Assembly (NCBI GenBank): GCA_937899835.1
Contig: CALCCE010000096.1
Span: 62,001-126,000, forward strand
DNA from: an uncultured Flavobacteriales bacterium
GTDB lineage: Bacteria; Bacteroidota; Bacteroidia; Flavobacteriales_G; Salibacteraceae
DNA length: 64,000 bases
Direction: 5' to 3'
Shown in pieces: positions 10,501 through 18,611 of this stretch. The stretch's first letter is position 1. Every line of letters begins with the position of its first letter. The notes under the pieces are model-generated. The model had not been told where the DNA came from, made no database searches, and saw only the letters and a program-made list of their open reading frames with translations. The position numbers and the translations under genes were made by a program.

Positions 10501-10622
10501 GTTGGGATGGCTATTACCGTGGCCAATTGTGTCAACAGGATGTGTATGTTTGGAAAGTCGTAGCCCAACTGTCCAATGGAAATGAACTGGTAAAAGTGGG
10601 CGATGTGACCCTTTTGCGTTAG
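4578..10622 (+). CDS. Giant PKD-repeat surface protein with type B T9SS C-terminal domain
   Basis: A secreted protein of 2,014 aa. The start at 4578 gives a clear signal peptide (MRALVTLMLCLCIARFAQAQ); the longer frame from 4431 adds a 49-residue leader that hides it. The body holds about 22 PKD-like domains recognisable by WDFGDG-type cores, many opening with a Gly-Cys and closing with a second GC before Asp-Thr. The last 100 residues are the gliding-motility-associated C-terminal domain (FPNAFTPNS ... FNRWGELLFES ... WDGYY ... VTLLR), the type B signal for export and attachment by T9SS. Likely an adhesin or cell-surface stalk. It heads an operon-like run with a PD40 protein and a PorP/SprF protein, the usual partners of such cargo. 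Confidence 0.9.
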   Translation: MRALVTLMLCLCIARFAQAQCELLDGNGNMEANPVWVSCSGGAYTLFLQSNTTFGPYSIDWGDGSPPTTGASLVPPTFVSHNYAAAIANYTVTFTELGTGCVVTGMVVMEEPVNASIQIPIGGVTQICAPGDILFTNSSTDVSSNTVFTWDFGDGTPPLIFGDTNLGQTISHTYQRNTVNCVTAVTLTAENFCSFGNPTIATFNPVQIYDLDDAAITASANLLCYPDTVVHFDNTTARNCVPEGNVAQRYEYWNFGDYWGLGYDSIINWQPFAPPNRPGYDIAFPGIGTYTIMMIDSNQCGRDTAFSTIQIVDQPTAAFTANRDTICAGEQITFTNNSFGGANAFQWNFGNNNNFQNTGGGPRTRTFNNPGIFTITLVANINGGTATCTDTARMDVVVLASPNANFTLSNNNGCDTMDVTFTDGTTGGAVSWLWDFDNGNTDTTQTPPTQTYTVGTYNVSLTVSSANGCTNTETEVVRVFQSPVPAFTPTNVCEDVLSTFLDGSTSQAGDPILTWAWNFGDGNTSSAQNPTQTYADSGTFNVVLQVNTANCFGVDTVPVAVEPKPTAGFTKDTLSGCSPLVVNFTNTSVGAANYTWDFGDGNTSTAQDPSHTYTNNSGQDTVFTIRLISETAFGCADTTEQTVTIFFNPNAAFSVSSTSGCGPFTTQFTNNSSGVASFAWDFGDTTGSSLANPSHTYTNTTLFNTNYTANLVVVGTNGCTDTASQNIQVFPTPIFDFTTIPDSGCSPLNVSFISSTATVAVVFDWDFGDGNSANGVNPSNVFVNNTTNNQIFNVELVTTSSSGCTDTTYTDVKVFPNPDAVFTAVPDTACHPAVITFNNTSTGAISFDWDFDDGDTSDTGVSVFTHTYFNTGIVPVVRNAQLVVATADGCRDTANQNVTVNPLIDAVFTSDTVGCHPFTVAFTDNSVGVDNYFWDFGDGNTSTMAAPTHVFQNLGQADSIYTVKLVTTSIYGCADSQMVDIRVHPKPVASFTPSDTVGCQPLSINFANSSIGGNFFRWDFGDGDTSNLGGAVVPHVYNNTSSTPNSLIASLLVTNNDGCRDTADTNILVYPEIVAAYSSDSVGCQPYPLSFTNLSTGASVYAWDFGDGDTTSQVSPNHLYQNPGTINQTFTSQLIATSIYNCSDTATRPILVYPKPVADFSVPDTIGCQPLQLAFQNNSVIADTYIWAWGDNDTSNAGTPIVSHTYTNLDTATRINPMNLIVLTNNGCSDTASQDIYVYPQIVAAYASDSVGCSPYTLPFTNQSIGASVYAWNFGDNNSSTQVSPTHTYQNSTTGNVVYSASMVATSQFGCADTTFKPILIYPKPVAAFVPSDTIGCQPLEVMFTNNSVIADSYIWDFGDGDSSTLGTPTVSHTYTNLGVNTTINPMLLIVSTNNGCSDTLNQDIYVYPQVIADFSSDTVGCSPYALPFTNNSTGAATYAWDFGDLSAVSSAVDPSHVFANPTLADTLYTVTLIATSADNCPDTATQVIRVHPKPIADFNLNPTSICEGTPTTFTNNSVLNQTNFWDIGNNGLLDTIATLSFDSVFFNSGTLPQTELITLIVQSADGCLDTTQQSLQVFPRIEADFSVADSACSPVDGNIVNTSIGSAAYIWSFGDGSANSNLQQPTHTFSNPSINDTTYTMRLIVQSIYGCADTAFQNVTVFSQPTASFTATPANQVFPLATVNVNNTSSPGNWSYNWDWGDTTVTTLENPGPHTYNTWGNFNISLIVSSNFCSDTAINQIVIEPPLPIADFTGQGTGCKPLTVTFSNISQYGVTYEWDFGDGGKSTLENPPPYTYFNAGTYTVSLRVVGPGGDVDIEVKQNIVVVNETPIAFFDLNPKTVVVPTQAVQFFNFSNFADSYVWDFGDGNFSTEPFPSHNYTEEGAYTVTLFVANNFGCRDTFVLPTEVIAESRGEVQFPNAFTPNSAGPTGGIYDPNSINNEVFFPVSDGVLGYHLMIFNRWGELLFESKDVNIGWDGYYRGQLCQQDVYVWKVVAQLSNGNELVKVGDVTLLR
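7531..9060 (+). repeat. Three copies of a two-domain PKD super-repeat
   Basis: Inside the 2,014-aa protein, two kinds of PKD domain alternate. Type A begins 'YPKPVA.F.PSDT.GCQPL' near 7531, 8043 and 8551. Type B begins 'YP.(I/V)(V/I)A.(Y/F).SD(S/T)VGC.PY' near 7798, 8307 and 8812. The AB unit repeats every 505-512 nt (about 170 residues), with high similarity at the DNA level. This indicates growth by duplication of domain pairs. Confidence 0.8.
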
Positions 10623-10641
10623 CGTAGACTTAAAAAGCCAC

Positions 10642-11841
10642 ATGAAACTTCCTCTCCGCCTCCCTTTTCTCTTGCTCTTAACCCTTGGCTTTTTCTCCCA
10701 AGCAGGGCAGGCACAACATCAAATGGACCGCGCCCAGCGCGCGGATTTCAATGAGGCGGAAGACTTATTTGCCTATGCAGATTTCGTGGCAGCGTTGGCC
10801 ATTTATGAGGAGTTACACAAAAAGGTACCCAACCACGCAAAACTCAACCAGCGCATTGGTGCTTGCCTCTTTCAATTAAAAAAGGATTATAAAGTGGCCA
10901 TGCCTTACCTGCAGTTGGCCTCCGATTCCGGAGAATACGAAGCATGGTATTATTTGGCCCGTTGCCATCATCAAAATCAACAGTTTGACAGTGCCCTTAA
11001 ATACTTTCGCAAGTATGGCAGTGTGCGCGATGAGAAAAACGTGAGCAATGCCGATGTGGGTCGCTACATCGAGCAAACCCGCTTTGCCCGTCAAAAGACG
11101 GCTGATCCTGCCGAAGCCCAAGTGAAAAACATGGGCAAGGCCATCAACACGCCGTTTCCCGAATATGGTCCTATGATGCCGGCAGAGGGTAACGTTTTGT
11201 ATTTTACTTCCCGCCGGGAAGGCAGTACGGGCGGACAAAAAGACCCCTACGGCCAATACTTTGAAGATGTATACATCAGTCAACAAACTACTGATGGTCA
11301 GTGGGGCGCTCCACAAAGCCTGGAGGGTAACATCAACACGGCAGTACACGATGCCGGAGCAGGCATTGCACCCGATGGTCGCTCCATGGTGCTGTTTCGC
11401 ACGAGTGAAGATTTGCTTTCCGGAGACCTTTATTGGACGGAGTTTCAGGCTAATTCTTGGGGAGTACCCTTGAAGTTGGGCGAAGAGATCAACTCTAAAG
11501 ACTACATTGAGTCTTCGGCCAGTTTCTCACCTGATGGCAGTGTCTTGTATTTTTCCAGCGATCGCCCCGGTGGCTATGGTGGCAAAGATATTTACCGCGT
11601 GGTGCGCTTTGGCAACGGCTTGTGGAGCCAACCGAGCATTTTGGGGCCTACCGTCAACACGCCTTACGATGAAGATGCACCCTTCATTCACCCGGATGGA
11701 AAGACGTTGTTTTTTAGCTCCAAGGGGCACAACAACATGGGCGGCTACGATATTTTTCGCACCCGTCTCGATCAGGAAGGCCATTGGAAGGTTACTGAAA
11801 AACTTGGAGCTCAGGTGAAATCGGTGATCAACGAAATTTAA
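10642..11841 (+). CDS. TPR and PD40 (WD40-like) periplasmic protein, N-terminal part before an in-frame stop
   Basis: A signal peptide (about residues 1-24) is followed by TPR-like helices (about 30-150) and PD40 beta-propeller repeats with 'LYFSSDRPGGYGGKDIYRV' type motifs. Proteins of this build, usually ending in an OmpA domain, accompany PorP/SprF and CHU_C cargo in T9SS cassettes (PorE is a relative). The frame stops at TAA 11839-11841, in the middle of the PD40 pattern, and goes on in the same frame to 12225. The stop replaces an aromatic position in the usual 'DEVYFVLSADGK' block. The gene is therefore broken by a point mutation, or the base call is wrong. It starts 19 nt after the PKD-protein stop. 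Confidence 0.8.
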   Translation: MKLPLRLPFLLLLTLGFFSQAGQAQHQMDRAQRADFNEAEDLFAYADFVAALAIYEELHKKVPNHAKLNQRIGACLFQLKKDYKVAMPYLQLASDSGEYEAWYYLARCHHQNQQFDSALKYFRKYGSVRDEKNVSNADVGRYIEQTRFARQKTADPAEAQVKNMGKAINTPFPEYGPMMPAEGNVLYFTSRREGSTGGQKDPYGQYFEDVYISQQTTDGQWGAPQSLEGNINTAVHDAGAGIAPDGRSMVLFRTSEDLLSGDLYWTEFQANSWGVPLKLGEEINSKDYIESSASFSPDGSVLYFSSDRPGGYGGKDIYRVVRFGNGLWSQPSILGPTVNTPYDEDAPFIHPDGKTLFFSSKGHNNMGGYDIFRTRLDQEGHWKVTEKLGAQVKSVINEI

Positions 11842-11844
11842 TTT

Positions 11845-12225
11845 GTGTTGACGTTGGACGGTAAAAATGGGTATTTCTCTTCTGATCGTTCGGGTGGTTT
11901 CGGAGCTACGGACCTCTACCGGGTGCGGTTGCCCGAAAACCAGATTGATGTTACCGTAGTGAAAGGAATAGTGAAAGATGCGGCTACCAATGCACCGGTA
12001 ACAGCTTACATTTCGGTGGAGTATCAGGACGATGATTACATGCTGCAAGGCACTTATGCTTCCAACAGTAACAACGGTAAGTTTCTGCTAGTCTTAGACC
12101 CGGGAGCCGGTTATCGGGTGCTCATTGAAGCGGACGGATACCAATCGCAGGAGCTGGAATTGTTTTACCCGAAAAACGGGTTTCAAGAGGTGATTCGAGA
12201 CTTTAAATTGACGAAGAACCCGTGA
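11845..12225 (+). pseudogene. C-terminal remainder of the PD40 protein (same frame, after the TAA)
   Basis: In frame with the preceding gene and beginning three bases after its stop, this piece carries the last PD40 repeat ('DGKNGYFSSDRSGGFGATDLYRV') and a carboxypeptidase-regulatory-like beta-sandwich ('GKFLLVLDPGAGYRVLIEADGYQSQ'). It ends at residue 126 without the OmpA peptidoglycan-binding domain that usually follows in this family. There is no signal peptide, so on its own it could not be exported. It could be expressed only by readthrough or from the GTG at 11845. The stop overlaps a GTG at 12222 (GTGA). Confidence 0.7.
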
Positions 12226-12233
12226 TCAAAGCA

Positions 12234-13238
12234 ATGAGGTGGTTAATTGTTGGATGTTGCTGCTTGTTGGCCTTCCATCTCTCGGGGCAAGATCCGCAGT
12301 TCTCTCAGTTTTATGCTGCTCCGCTCTACCTCAATCCTGCTTTTGTTGGCAATACCACCGAAGGCAGGATGGTGCTCAATTACCGAAACCAATGGCCGGC
12401 TATTCCAGGCACATTTGTTTCCTATGCGGCTTCTTACGACTACAATCTCGATGACTTAAACAGTGGTTTGGGCCTTGGCATTCAGCACGACCAGGCGGGC
12501 ACGGCTGGTTTGCGCTATACCAATGCCGCTGCCATGTATGCCTATCGCCTGCGCATCAACCGCAAGCAAGCCATGCGATTTGGCATGAACCTGGGCTATA
12601 CCATTCGCGACCTCAATTTTTCAGAATTGCTTTTTGGTGATCAATTGATTAGTGGGGCGCCTACCACTTCTTCTACCGCTGCTTCCAACTATCGCGGCCA
12701 AGTAGTGACCTATGCTGATATTGGAGCGGGGGTGCTGTATTACACCCGTAGAGCGTGGTTTGGTTTTGCCGGGCATCACCTCAACCAACCCAACCAAAGT
12801 TTGCTATCCGGCGAAAGCCGCTTGCCGTTGAAATATTCGCTGCATGCCGGGTGGAATTTTACCCTCAAAAAGGACCGTCGTAGAAACCCGATTTCTTCCC
12901 TCATCGTTTCGGGCAACTACAAAGCGCAGTTGCGCTGGGATCAGTTGGACATTGGGGCTTATTTCAACTATGGCCTATTCGTTACCGGATTGTGGTACCG
13001 AGGCATTCCTGTAAAACGACTGGAACCGGAAATTCAAAACAACGATGCGATTGTTGTCTTGGCCGGTTTCAAGTGGAATGATTTCCGTTTCGGATACAGC
13101 TACGATCTGACCATTTCCCGATTGGTGACCAACTCGGGTGGAGCGCATGAAATTTCCTTGATTTATGAGCATGCCTCCCCATCCAAAAAACGGAAAAAAG
13201 CGAGAAGCCGCTTTTTGGTGCCCTGTGCCAAGTTCTAA
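12234..13238 (+). CDS. PorP/SprF family T9SS outer-membrane protein
   Basis: A PorP/SprF-type outer-membrane beta-barrel. After a short signal peptide comes the hallmark 'GQDPQFSQFYAAPLYLNPAFVG', and the rest alternates as membrane strands with 'FGYSYDLTISRLV' near the C-terminus. Members of this family assist export and surface attachment of type B T9SS cargo. Here the likely client is the PKD protein two genes upstream or the Ig-like protein on the other strand. ATG 12234 gives a 19-residue signal peptide; GTG 12222, overlapping the previous stop, is the alternative. Its stop overlaps the stop of the convergent gene by 4 nt. Confidence 0.9.
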   Translation: MRWLIVGCCCLLAFHLSGQDPQFSQFYAAPLYLNPAFVGNTTEGRMVLNYRNQWPAIPGTFVSYAASYDYNLDDLNSGLGLGIQHDQAGTAGLRYTNAAAMYAYRLRINRKQAMRFGMNLGYTIRDLNFSELLFGDQLISGAPTTSSTAASNYRGQVVTYADIGAGVLYYTRRAWFGFAGHHLNQPNQSLLSGESRLPLKYSLHAGWNFTLKKDRRRNPISSLIVSGNYKAQLRWDQLDIGAYFNYGLFVTGLWYRGIPVKRLEPEIQNNDAIVVLAGFKWNDFRFGYSYDLTISRLVTNSGGAHEISLIYEHASPSKKRKKARSRFLVPCAKF

Positions 13239-16200
13239 CGCAACAGGGTAAAGCTCCCGGTAAATTCGTTACCGTTGACTTCGATAATGTAGAAGTAAAC
13301 CCCTGGCGGGGTTTCCTTTCCGGCAAAGGTGCGTCCGTTCCAGCTGGGATCAGCTCCATCGGTTTCGAATAGCAACTGCCCCCACCGGTTGAAAATCTTG
13401 AATTTGGTACAACTCGATAGACCGAGTTTGAGGTCTACCTCCCACCAGTCGTTCAGGCCGTCTCCATTGGGAGAAAATACATTGGGTACCTCAAAGTCGA
13501 AATAATCGTCAAACGTCAGTAAATTCTCGCTGGCACTGGTATCTGCGGTGCAGCCGTCAACCGTGGTTACCGATAGAGTGGTTTGCAATAGGGAGGCAAA
13601 AGGGAAAAATATGTCTTGCGGGTCCATCTCGGTACTGGTAGTACCATTACTGAACGTCCATAGATAGCTATCCGCATTTTGACTTTCGTCCGTGAAATCC
13701 ACCAACACGCCGTCACAAGAAGGATCGGGAACATAACGGAATTGCGCCACTGGCGAAGGGAAAAGCTGCAAATTAACGGTGGCGGTCTCCACACATCCGT
13801 TAGCCGCAGTTACCGTAACCGTGTAAAGTGTAGGTCCATTCGGAAAGGCCAATGGTGTTGCTATAGTGCTGTCGTTCAAACTGGCTCCCGGAGACCAGGA
13901 GTAGGTGTACGGGGCCGCTCCAAAACTGGGATTGACCACTAAGGCCACACTGTCACCACTGCATAGACCAGTATCGTTTTGAGAACTCAATTCGAACACT
14001 GCAGCGAATACCGAATCGGAACTGGAACATTGATTGGTATCGGTTACAATGACTGAAAATACCGAATTGACACTTACGGTGGCCGTTGGATTGGCAATGG
14101 TTGAGTTGCTTACCTGACTTGCGGGTGTCCAGGAATAAGTAGCTCCCGAAGGACCGGTGGGCGAACCCCCCAAGGTAGCCGGCAAGTTATTACAGGCAAA
14201 TACCGTATCACCAGCATCTGCCACTGGCAAGGCATTTACTACCAATTGAATCGTATCGTTGTTTTCGCAGCCGTTAGTGTCGATTCCTACCACCAGGTAA
14301 GAGGTATTGGTCGACGGACTTGCCATAGGATTGGCAATGCTGACCGACGAAAGCCCTTGTGCAGGCGACCATGTAAAATTGCTGGCCCCGGTGGCTTGGA
14401 GTTGAAGTGTATCGCCTTCGCAAAAGGAAGTATCGGTACCCGCATCGACTGTCGGTAGTGGATTAACCGCTAATTCAACCGTATCTGAGCCGAAGCAGGA
14501 ATTGCTGGGCGCAAAGAACTCAATGTCATCTATTCCAAAATCGTTTCCGATCGGATCGGTATTGAGGGTGCGAATGCACAGTTGGGCATTGGTGGCCGTT
14601 CCCGAATTCCAGGTGCAAGAGAGCAATACCCACTGATCGGGCAATTCGGGCAACACCAAAGAGGCACAAATCGAGCTGCCATTGATCAGCAATTGAACTT
14701 CGGGATCGGCCGAATTGAGTGTTGGGTCTACCACGTTGTTAACCCAGGTAGAGAACACATAATCCGTGTTGGGGGTTACCGCTACGTTTTGGCACCAGGC
14801 CTGATCGGCCGTGTTGGTAGAACCGTCAACCACCATAAATTGCCCGCTTCCAGTAGTGTGGTCCACTCCTGAAAAAGTAGGCTCAATCAAATTGGCATCG
14901 GTTGTTACTGCATAATCCGACGACTGCACTTGATTGCCGGCAACGTAGAGGTTGTAATTGGTGGTGAATCCGGTATTCCCTTGTTCGAAATCACCATTGA
15001 CCACCAAATTGATTGGTGTACCACCCGAAACGATATAAGTAGTGGTAGTGCTGGGAGCGGCAATAGGATTGGCAATTGTATCAAAGTTGAGGCCAGCCGC
15101 CGGAGTCCATTGGTAAACCGTACCGCCAACCGCCTGAAACGGATAACTGTCACCGGCACAAATCGCGGTGTCAGGGCCGGCCGAGATGGTGGGTAAACTT
15201 TGGATAATTAGTTCCACCGAATCCTGGTTGGCGCACAGACCACTTCCCGGGCCGCCGGTAAGTTGAAAGCCGGTTACTACATAAGTAGTGGTTTGATTGG
15301 GCGCAGCTAAAGGATTGGTTAAGGTGGAATCGTTGAGCGATGTTCCGGGCGACCAAATGTAACTCACCCCACCACTGGCGGAAAGCTGAGCCGTATCTCC
15401 CAAACAAATCGTTTGGTTCAATCCGGCATCAATCACCGGTAAGGGTAAACTGCTCAAGGTAACCGAATCGACGGCACTGCAACCGTTGGTATCGGTAATG
15501 GCTACCACATATACATTCGTATCTATAGGAAAGGCAAAAGGATTGCTCACCGTGTCATTGCTCAGGGTGGTATCTGCATTCCAGGCGTAAGTGATGCCGC
15601 CACTGGCCTGCAGTTGCACTGTGTCGCCCAGGCAAATGGTCGTGTCGTTTCCGGCGTCTGCATTGGGCAGGGCGTTAACCGTTACCGAAATGGTATCAAC
15701 ACCCGTACAGGTATCACTGGAAGTAAACACGATGTAATCGGTTGGAGCGCTTGGGAAAACCAACGGATTGCCCACCGTATTGTTGACCATGGTGGCAACT
15801 GGTTGCCAATTGAAGGTAGCCCCCGGAGGAGCAGTAGGGTTGCCCCCAATGCTCAAAGTATCACCGCTGCAAAGTGCCGTATCTGGCCCTGCATTGGTAG
15901 GTACGATCGGGTTCACGAAAATGGTTAGCGTATCCACATTGGGGCAGCCGTTCACCGGATCGCCAGCCAGTAGGTACACCACGGTATCAATGGGACCTGC
16001 GGATGGGTTGGCAATGGTATCGTTGCTGAGGCCCGTGTTGGGCGACCAGTTGTAAGTGGTGCTTCCAGTGGCGTTGATTTGAGCCGTATCCCCCGGACAA
16101 AGCCAAAGGTCGATCCCTGCATTCACTGTTGGATAATTGACTACAACGGTGACCGAATCCTCGTCAGTGCAACCAAAACCGTTGGTAACTGTGAGTTGAA

Positions 16201-18607
16201 GCACTTGAGTTGAATCCGGAAAAACTTGTGGGTTGGCAATGGTACTGTCGGACAAAAAGGTGCCCGGCGACCATGCATAAGTTCCGCCCCCCGAGGCTAA
16301 AATTTGAGCGGTATCTCCCGGGCAAAGGTTGATGTTGGGCCCGGCATTAGCATTAGGGGAAGGATTGACAACGATCGACACGGTATCCCTGCCCGGGCAG
16401 CCATTGCTGTCGGTTACTTGAAGGATGTAGTTGGCAGAGTTGCCCGGCGAAGCCTCTGGGTTGGATACAGTATCCGAATTCAATCCAGTGGCAGCTGACC
16501 ACAAAAAGCTAGCGCCTAAGGGGCCGGTTGGATTGCCTCCCAAGGTGACGGTTTCCCCGTTGCAAATGGTGGTATCCACTCCGGCATCTGCCAAAACAGA
16601 CGAAATAACCGAGACAGTGACCGAATCGCTAATCGTACACCCGTTGGTTTGACTGATGGTTACCACGTATGTGGTGGTAGTATCTGGAAAGGCTTGTACG
16701 GTAGATCCAGTGGTACTGCTCAGGGTAGCTGCCGGCGACCATTGGTAGCTCGATCCTCCGGTGGCTACCAACGTCAACGTATCACCATCACACGCCAAGG
16801 TATCCGGGGTAAGGGTAATCGAGTTGAGGCCCAACAGGGATACCGTAACTGAATCTTGAAGCGAACACCCCATGCCATCGCTTACGGTTACTACATAAGT
16901 AGTGGTAGTGCTTGGTGTGGCCAGTGGATTGAAAACATTCGGATTGTTGAGCGAGGAACTGGGGCTCCAACTTGCTTGATAGCCGGGAAAAGCAGTAGGT
17001 GAACCACCGAGTTGGACAGTATCTCCCGGACAAATGATTTGATCGGGGCCCGCATCGGCCAGGATGTTCTGAATAGTAATGTTAGCGCTCACAGGAGGCG
17101 AATTACATCCTAAACTACTGGTAGTGGTAACCGTTAAGGTTCCAGCAGTGCTGGTCCCCCAATTCACGGTGATCTGATTGGTGCCGTTGCCGGAAACGAT
17201 CGAACCGCCGGTGATGGTCCAGTTGTAGGTAGCTCCTCCAATGCTGTCGACGGAATACACTACGCCACTGTCTCCCGGACAAACCACTTGCAACCCATTG
17301 ATGACCGTTGGACCCGGAAATGGATTGACTACCACCTCGAAGGTAAAAGGACTCACCTTAGGCAAGCAGCCGTTGTCGCGTACTTCTACGTTGAAAAAGT
17401 AGGGCGCTACACGGCCTTGACCACAACCTGTGTTCCAACAGAACTGAGTAGACAAGAGGCTGTCGGCATTTTGAGGTGAGGGTAAAAAAGCCGGAGGGTT
17501 GGTAAGGGTGGCATCCAGTGGTTCCCCATTGGCCACGAGAAAAAGGCTATCCCCATTGGGGTCGAAAAAAGTCATTGGAATACAGAGCGTATCTCCTTCC
17601 TCCAAGGTAAAAGAAGTGACGCCACTGCCACCAGCAGTGGAAAGATTGGGCCGCGGATTCACCGGACAGTTCGATACAATGATCTGCATGTCTCTTCGCG
17701 TAATGCCTATGGGTGTGGTAAGGTTGGGTGGGCGAAACTCCCGAATTTCAATGGCGGTAACAAATGTGCCCAAAGTAGTGGGTCGATATTGAGTAAACCC
17801 GGAGTTCTGGTTGATGAACTGAAAACCGCCAGGACCAAAAATGGTATTGGCATTGAAGCCAGTGGCCCAATTGATGGTGGGAGGTGGCCACCCCAGGTTG
17901 ATCGGCAATGGTGGGCTTGGAGGAGGGTTCCCATTTTGTCCGTCTCCGCTATAACCCCAAAATGGATCAACGAAAGAGAAAACCAAAATATCACCATCCG
18001 GGTCCGTAGCGGTGTTCAACACCCCGGTAGTATCGTTGATACAAATTTCAGGTACCGGAACATCCGTAAATACAGGTGAGCTGTTCGCGAGGAGGGTAGG
18101 CCCAATAAAAGCTGTAAACGTTAGTCCTTGTTGTCCCGGCTGATTGAGGTTGATTGTTCCCGGGTTGCGGCAACACCTATCGTAAAACAGGTAATATCCC
18201 TGAAAGGTGAGCGGCAAATCGATGGTACCCAGATAAGTCGCCTCATAGATACAAGGTGGTACTCCTGGTTGGATACACCCTGCCGGTAAAGCAGGTACAA
18301 TGGCATTGGAGTCCAGCAATGGAATAATAAGCGAAGTGGTTTGGTTCAGGGTAGCAGGTGGGTTCAGGCCCGGACCTTCATAAAACCCAATTTCCAGTTG
18401 AGGCTCAGGAAAATTGACTCCCCAAAAGGGAGACGTACAATCCAAGTAGGTTTTGAAGGTGATTTCGTAAGTCGCTGCATTGGTAACACTATTGAAACCA
18501 AGGTACCGGTAGGTAATACTGCCTCCTACGAGGTGGGTTGCTTGCAGGTTGCCGACCAGAAGCACCCCCACAAATGCCCCAATTAGCCTAAGAATCCACT
18601 TCCCCAT
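13235..18607 (-). CDS. Large Ig-like-repeat surface protein with type B T9SS C-terminal domain
   Basis: A secreted 1,790-aa protein. The signal peptide ends near '...LQATHLVGGSITYRYLG', an N-terminal module common in gliding-associated proteins. About twelve repeats of roughly 75 aa follow, with the pattern 'DAG.DT.IC.GDT..L.A.G...Y.W.P...L....NP.A.P..TT.Y.V...D.NGC...D'. A jelly-roll-like module ('NLVVNGDFEQGNTGF ... GIDDIEFF') is inserted inside one of them. One PKD-like domain and the gliding-motility C-terminal domain ('NVFSPNGDGLNDWW ... FNRWGQLLFET ... FTLLR') close the protein. It lies 4 nt after the gene at 18612-22289 and is probably co-transcribed with it. Likely adhesin; ligand unknown. 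Confidence 0.9.
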   Translation of the reverse strand: MGKWILRLIGAFVGVLLVGNLQATHLVGGSITYRYLGFNSVTNAATYEITFKTYLDCTSPFWGVNFPEPQLEIGFYEGPGLNPPATLNQTTSLIIPLLDSNAIVPALPAGCIQPGVPPCIYEATYLGTIDLPLTFQGYYLFYDRCCRNPGTINLNQPGQQGLTFTAFIGPTLLANSSPVFTDVPVPEICINDTTGVLNTATDPDGDILVFSFVDPFWGYSGDGQNGNPPPSPPLPINLGWPPPTINWATGFNANTIFGPGGFQFINQNSGFTQYRPTTLGTFVTAIEIREFRPPNLTTPIGITRRDMQIIVSNCPVNPRPNLSTAGGSGVTSFTLEEGDTLCIPMTFFDPNGDSLFLVANGEPLDATLTNPPAFLPSPQNADSLLSTQFCWNTGCGQGRVAPYFFNVEVRDNGCLPKVSPFTFEVVVNPFPGPTVINGLQVVCPGDSGVVYSVDSIGGATYNWTITGGSIVSGNGTNQITVNWGTSTAGTLTVTTTSSLGCNSPPVSANITIQNILADAGPDQIICPGDTVQLGGSPTAFPGYQASWSPSSSLNNPNVFNPLATPSTTTTYVVTVSDGMGCSLQDSVTVSLLGLNSITLTPDTLACDGDTLTLVATGGSSYQWSPAATLSSTTGSTVQAFPDTTTTYVVTISQTNGCTISDSVTVSVISSVLADAGVDTTICNGETVTLGGNPTGPLGASFLWSAATGLNSDTVSNPEASPGNSANYILQVTDSNGCPGRDTVSIVVNPSPNANAGPNINLCPGDTAQILASGGGTYAWSPGTFLSDSTIANPQVFPDSTQVLQLTVTNGFGCTDEDSVTVVVNYPTVNAGIDLWLCPGDTAQINATGSTTYNWSPNTGLSNDTIANPSAGPIDTVVYLLAGDPVNGCPNVDTLTIFVNPIVPTNAGPDTALCSGDTLSIGGNPTAPPGATFNWQPVATMVNNTVGNPLVFPSAPTDYIVFTSSDTCTGVDTISVTVNALPNADAGNDTTICLGDTVQLQASGGITYAWNADTTLSNDTVSNPFAFPIDTNVYVVAITDTNGCSAVDSVTLSSLPLPVIDAGLNQTICLGDTAQLSASGGVSYIWSPGTSLNDSTLTNPLAAPNQTTTYVVTGFQLTGGPGSGLCANQDSVELIIQSLPTISAGPDTAICAGDSYPFQAVGGTVYQWTPAAGLNFDTIANPIAAPSTTTTYIVSGGTPINLVVNGDFEQGNTGFTTNYNLYVAGNQVQSSDYAVTTDANLIEPTFSGVDHTTGSGQFMVVDGSTNTADQAWCQNVAVTPNTDYVFSTWVNNVVDPTLNSADPEVQLLINGSSICASLVLPELPDQWVLLSCTWNSGTATNAQLCIRTLNTDPIGNDFGIDDIEFFAPSNSCFGSDTVELAVNPLPTVDAGTDTSFCEGDTLQLQATGASNFTWSPAQGLSSVSIANPMASPSTNTSYLVVGIDTNGCENNDTIQLVVNALPVADAGDTVFACNNLPATLGGSPTGPSGATYSWTPASQVSNSTIANPTATVSVNSVFSVIVTDTNQCSSSDSVFAAVFELSSQNDTGLCSGDSVALVVNPSFGAAPYTYSWSPGASLNDSTIATPLAFPNGPTLYTVTVTAANGCVETATVNLQLFPSPVAQFRYVPDPSCDGVLVDFTDESQNADSYLWTFSNGTTSTEMDPQDIFFPFASLLQTTLSVTTVDGCTADTSASENLLTFDDYFDFEVPNVFSPNGDGLNDWWEVDLKLGLSSCTKFKIFNRWGQLLFETDGADPSWNGRTFAGKETPPGVYFYIIEVNGNEFTGSFTLLR

Positions 18608-18611
18608 GCCC

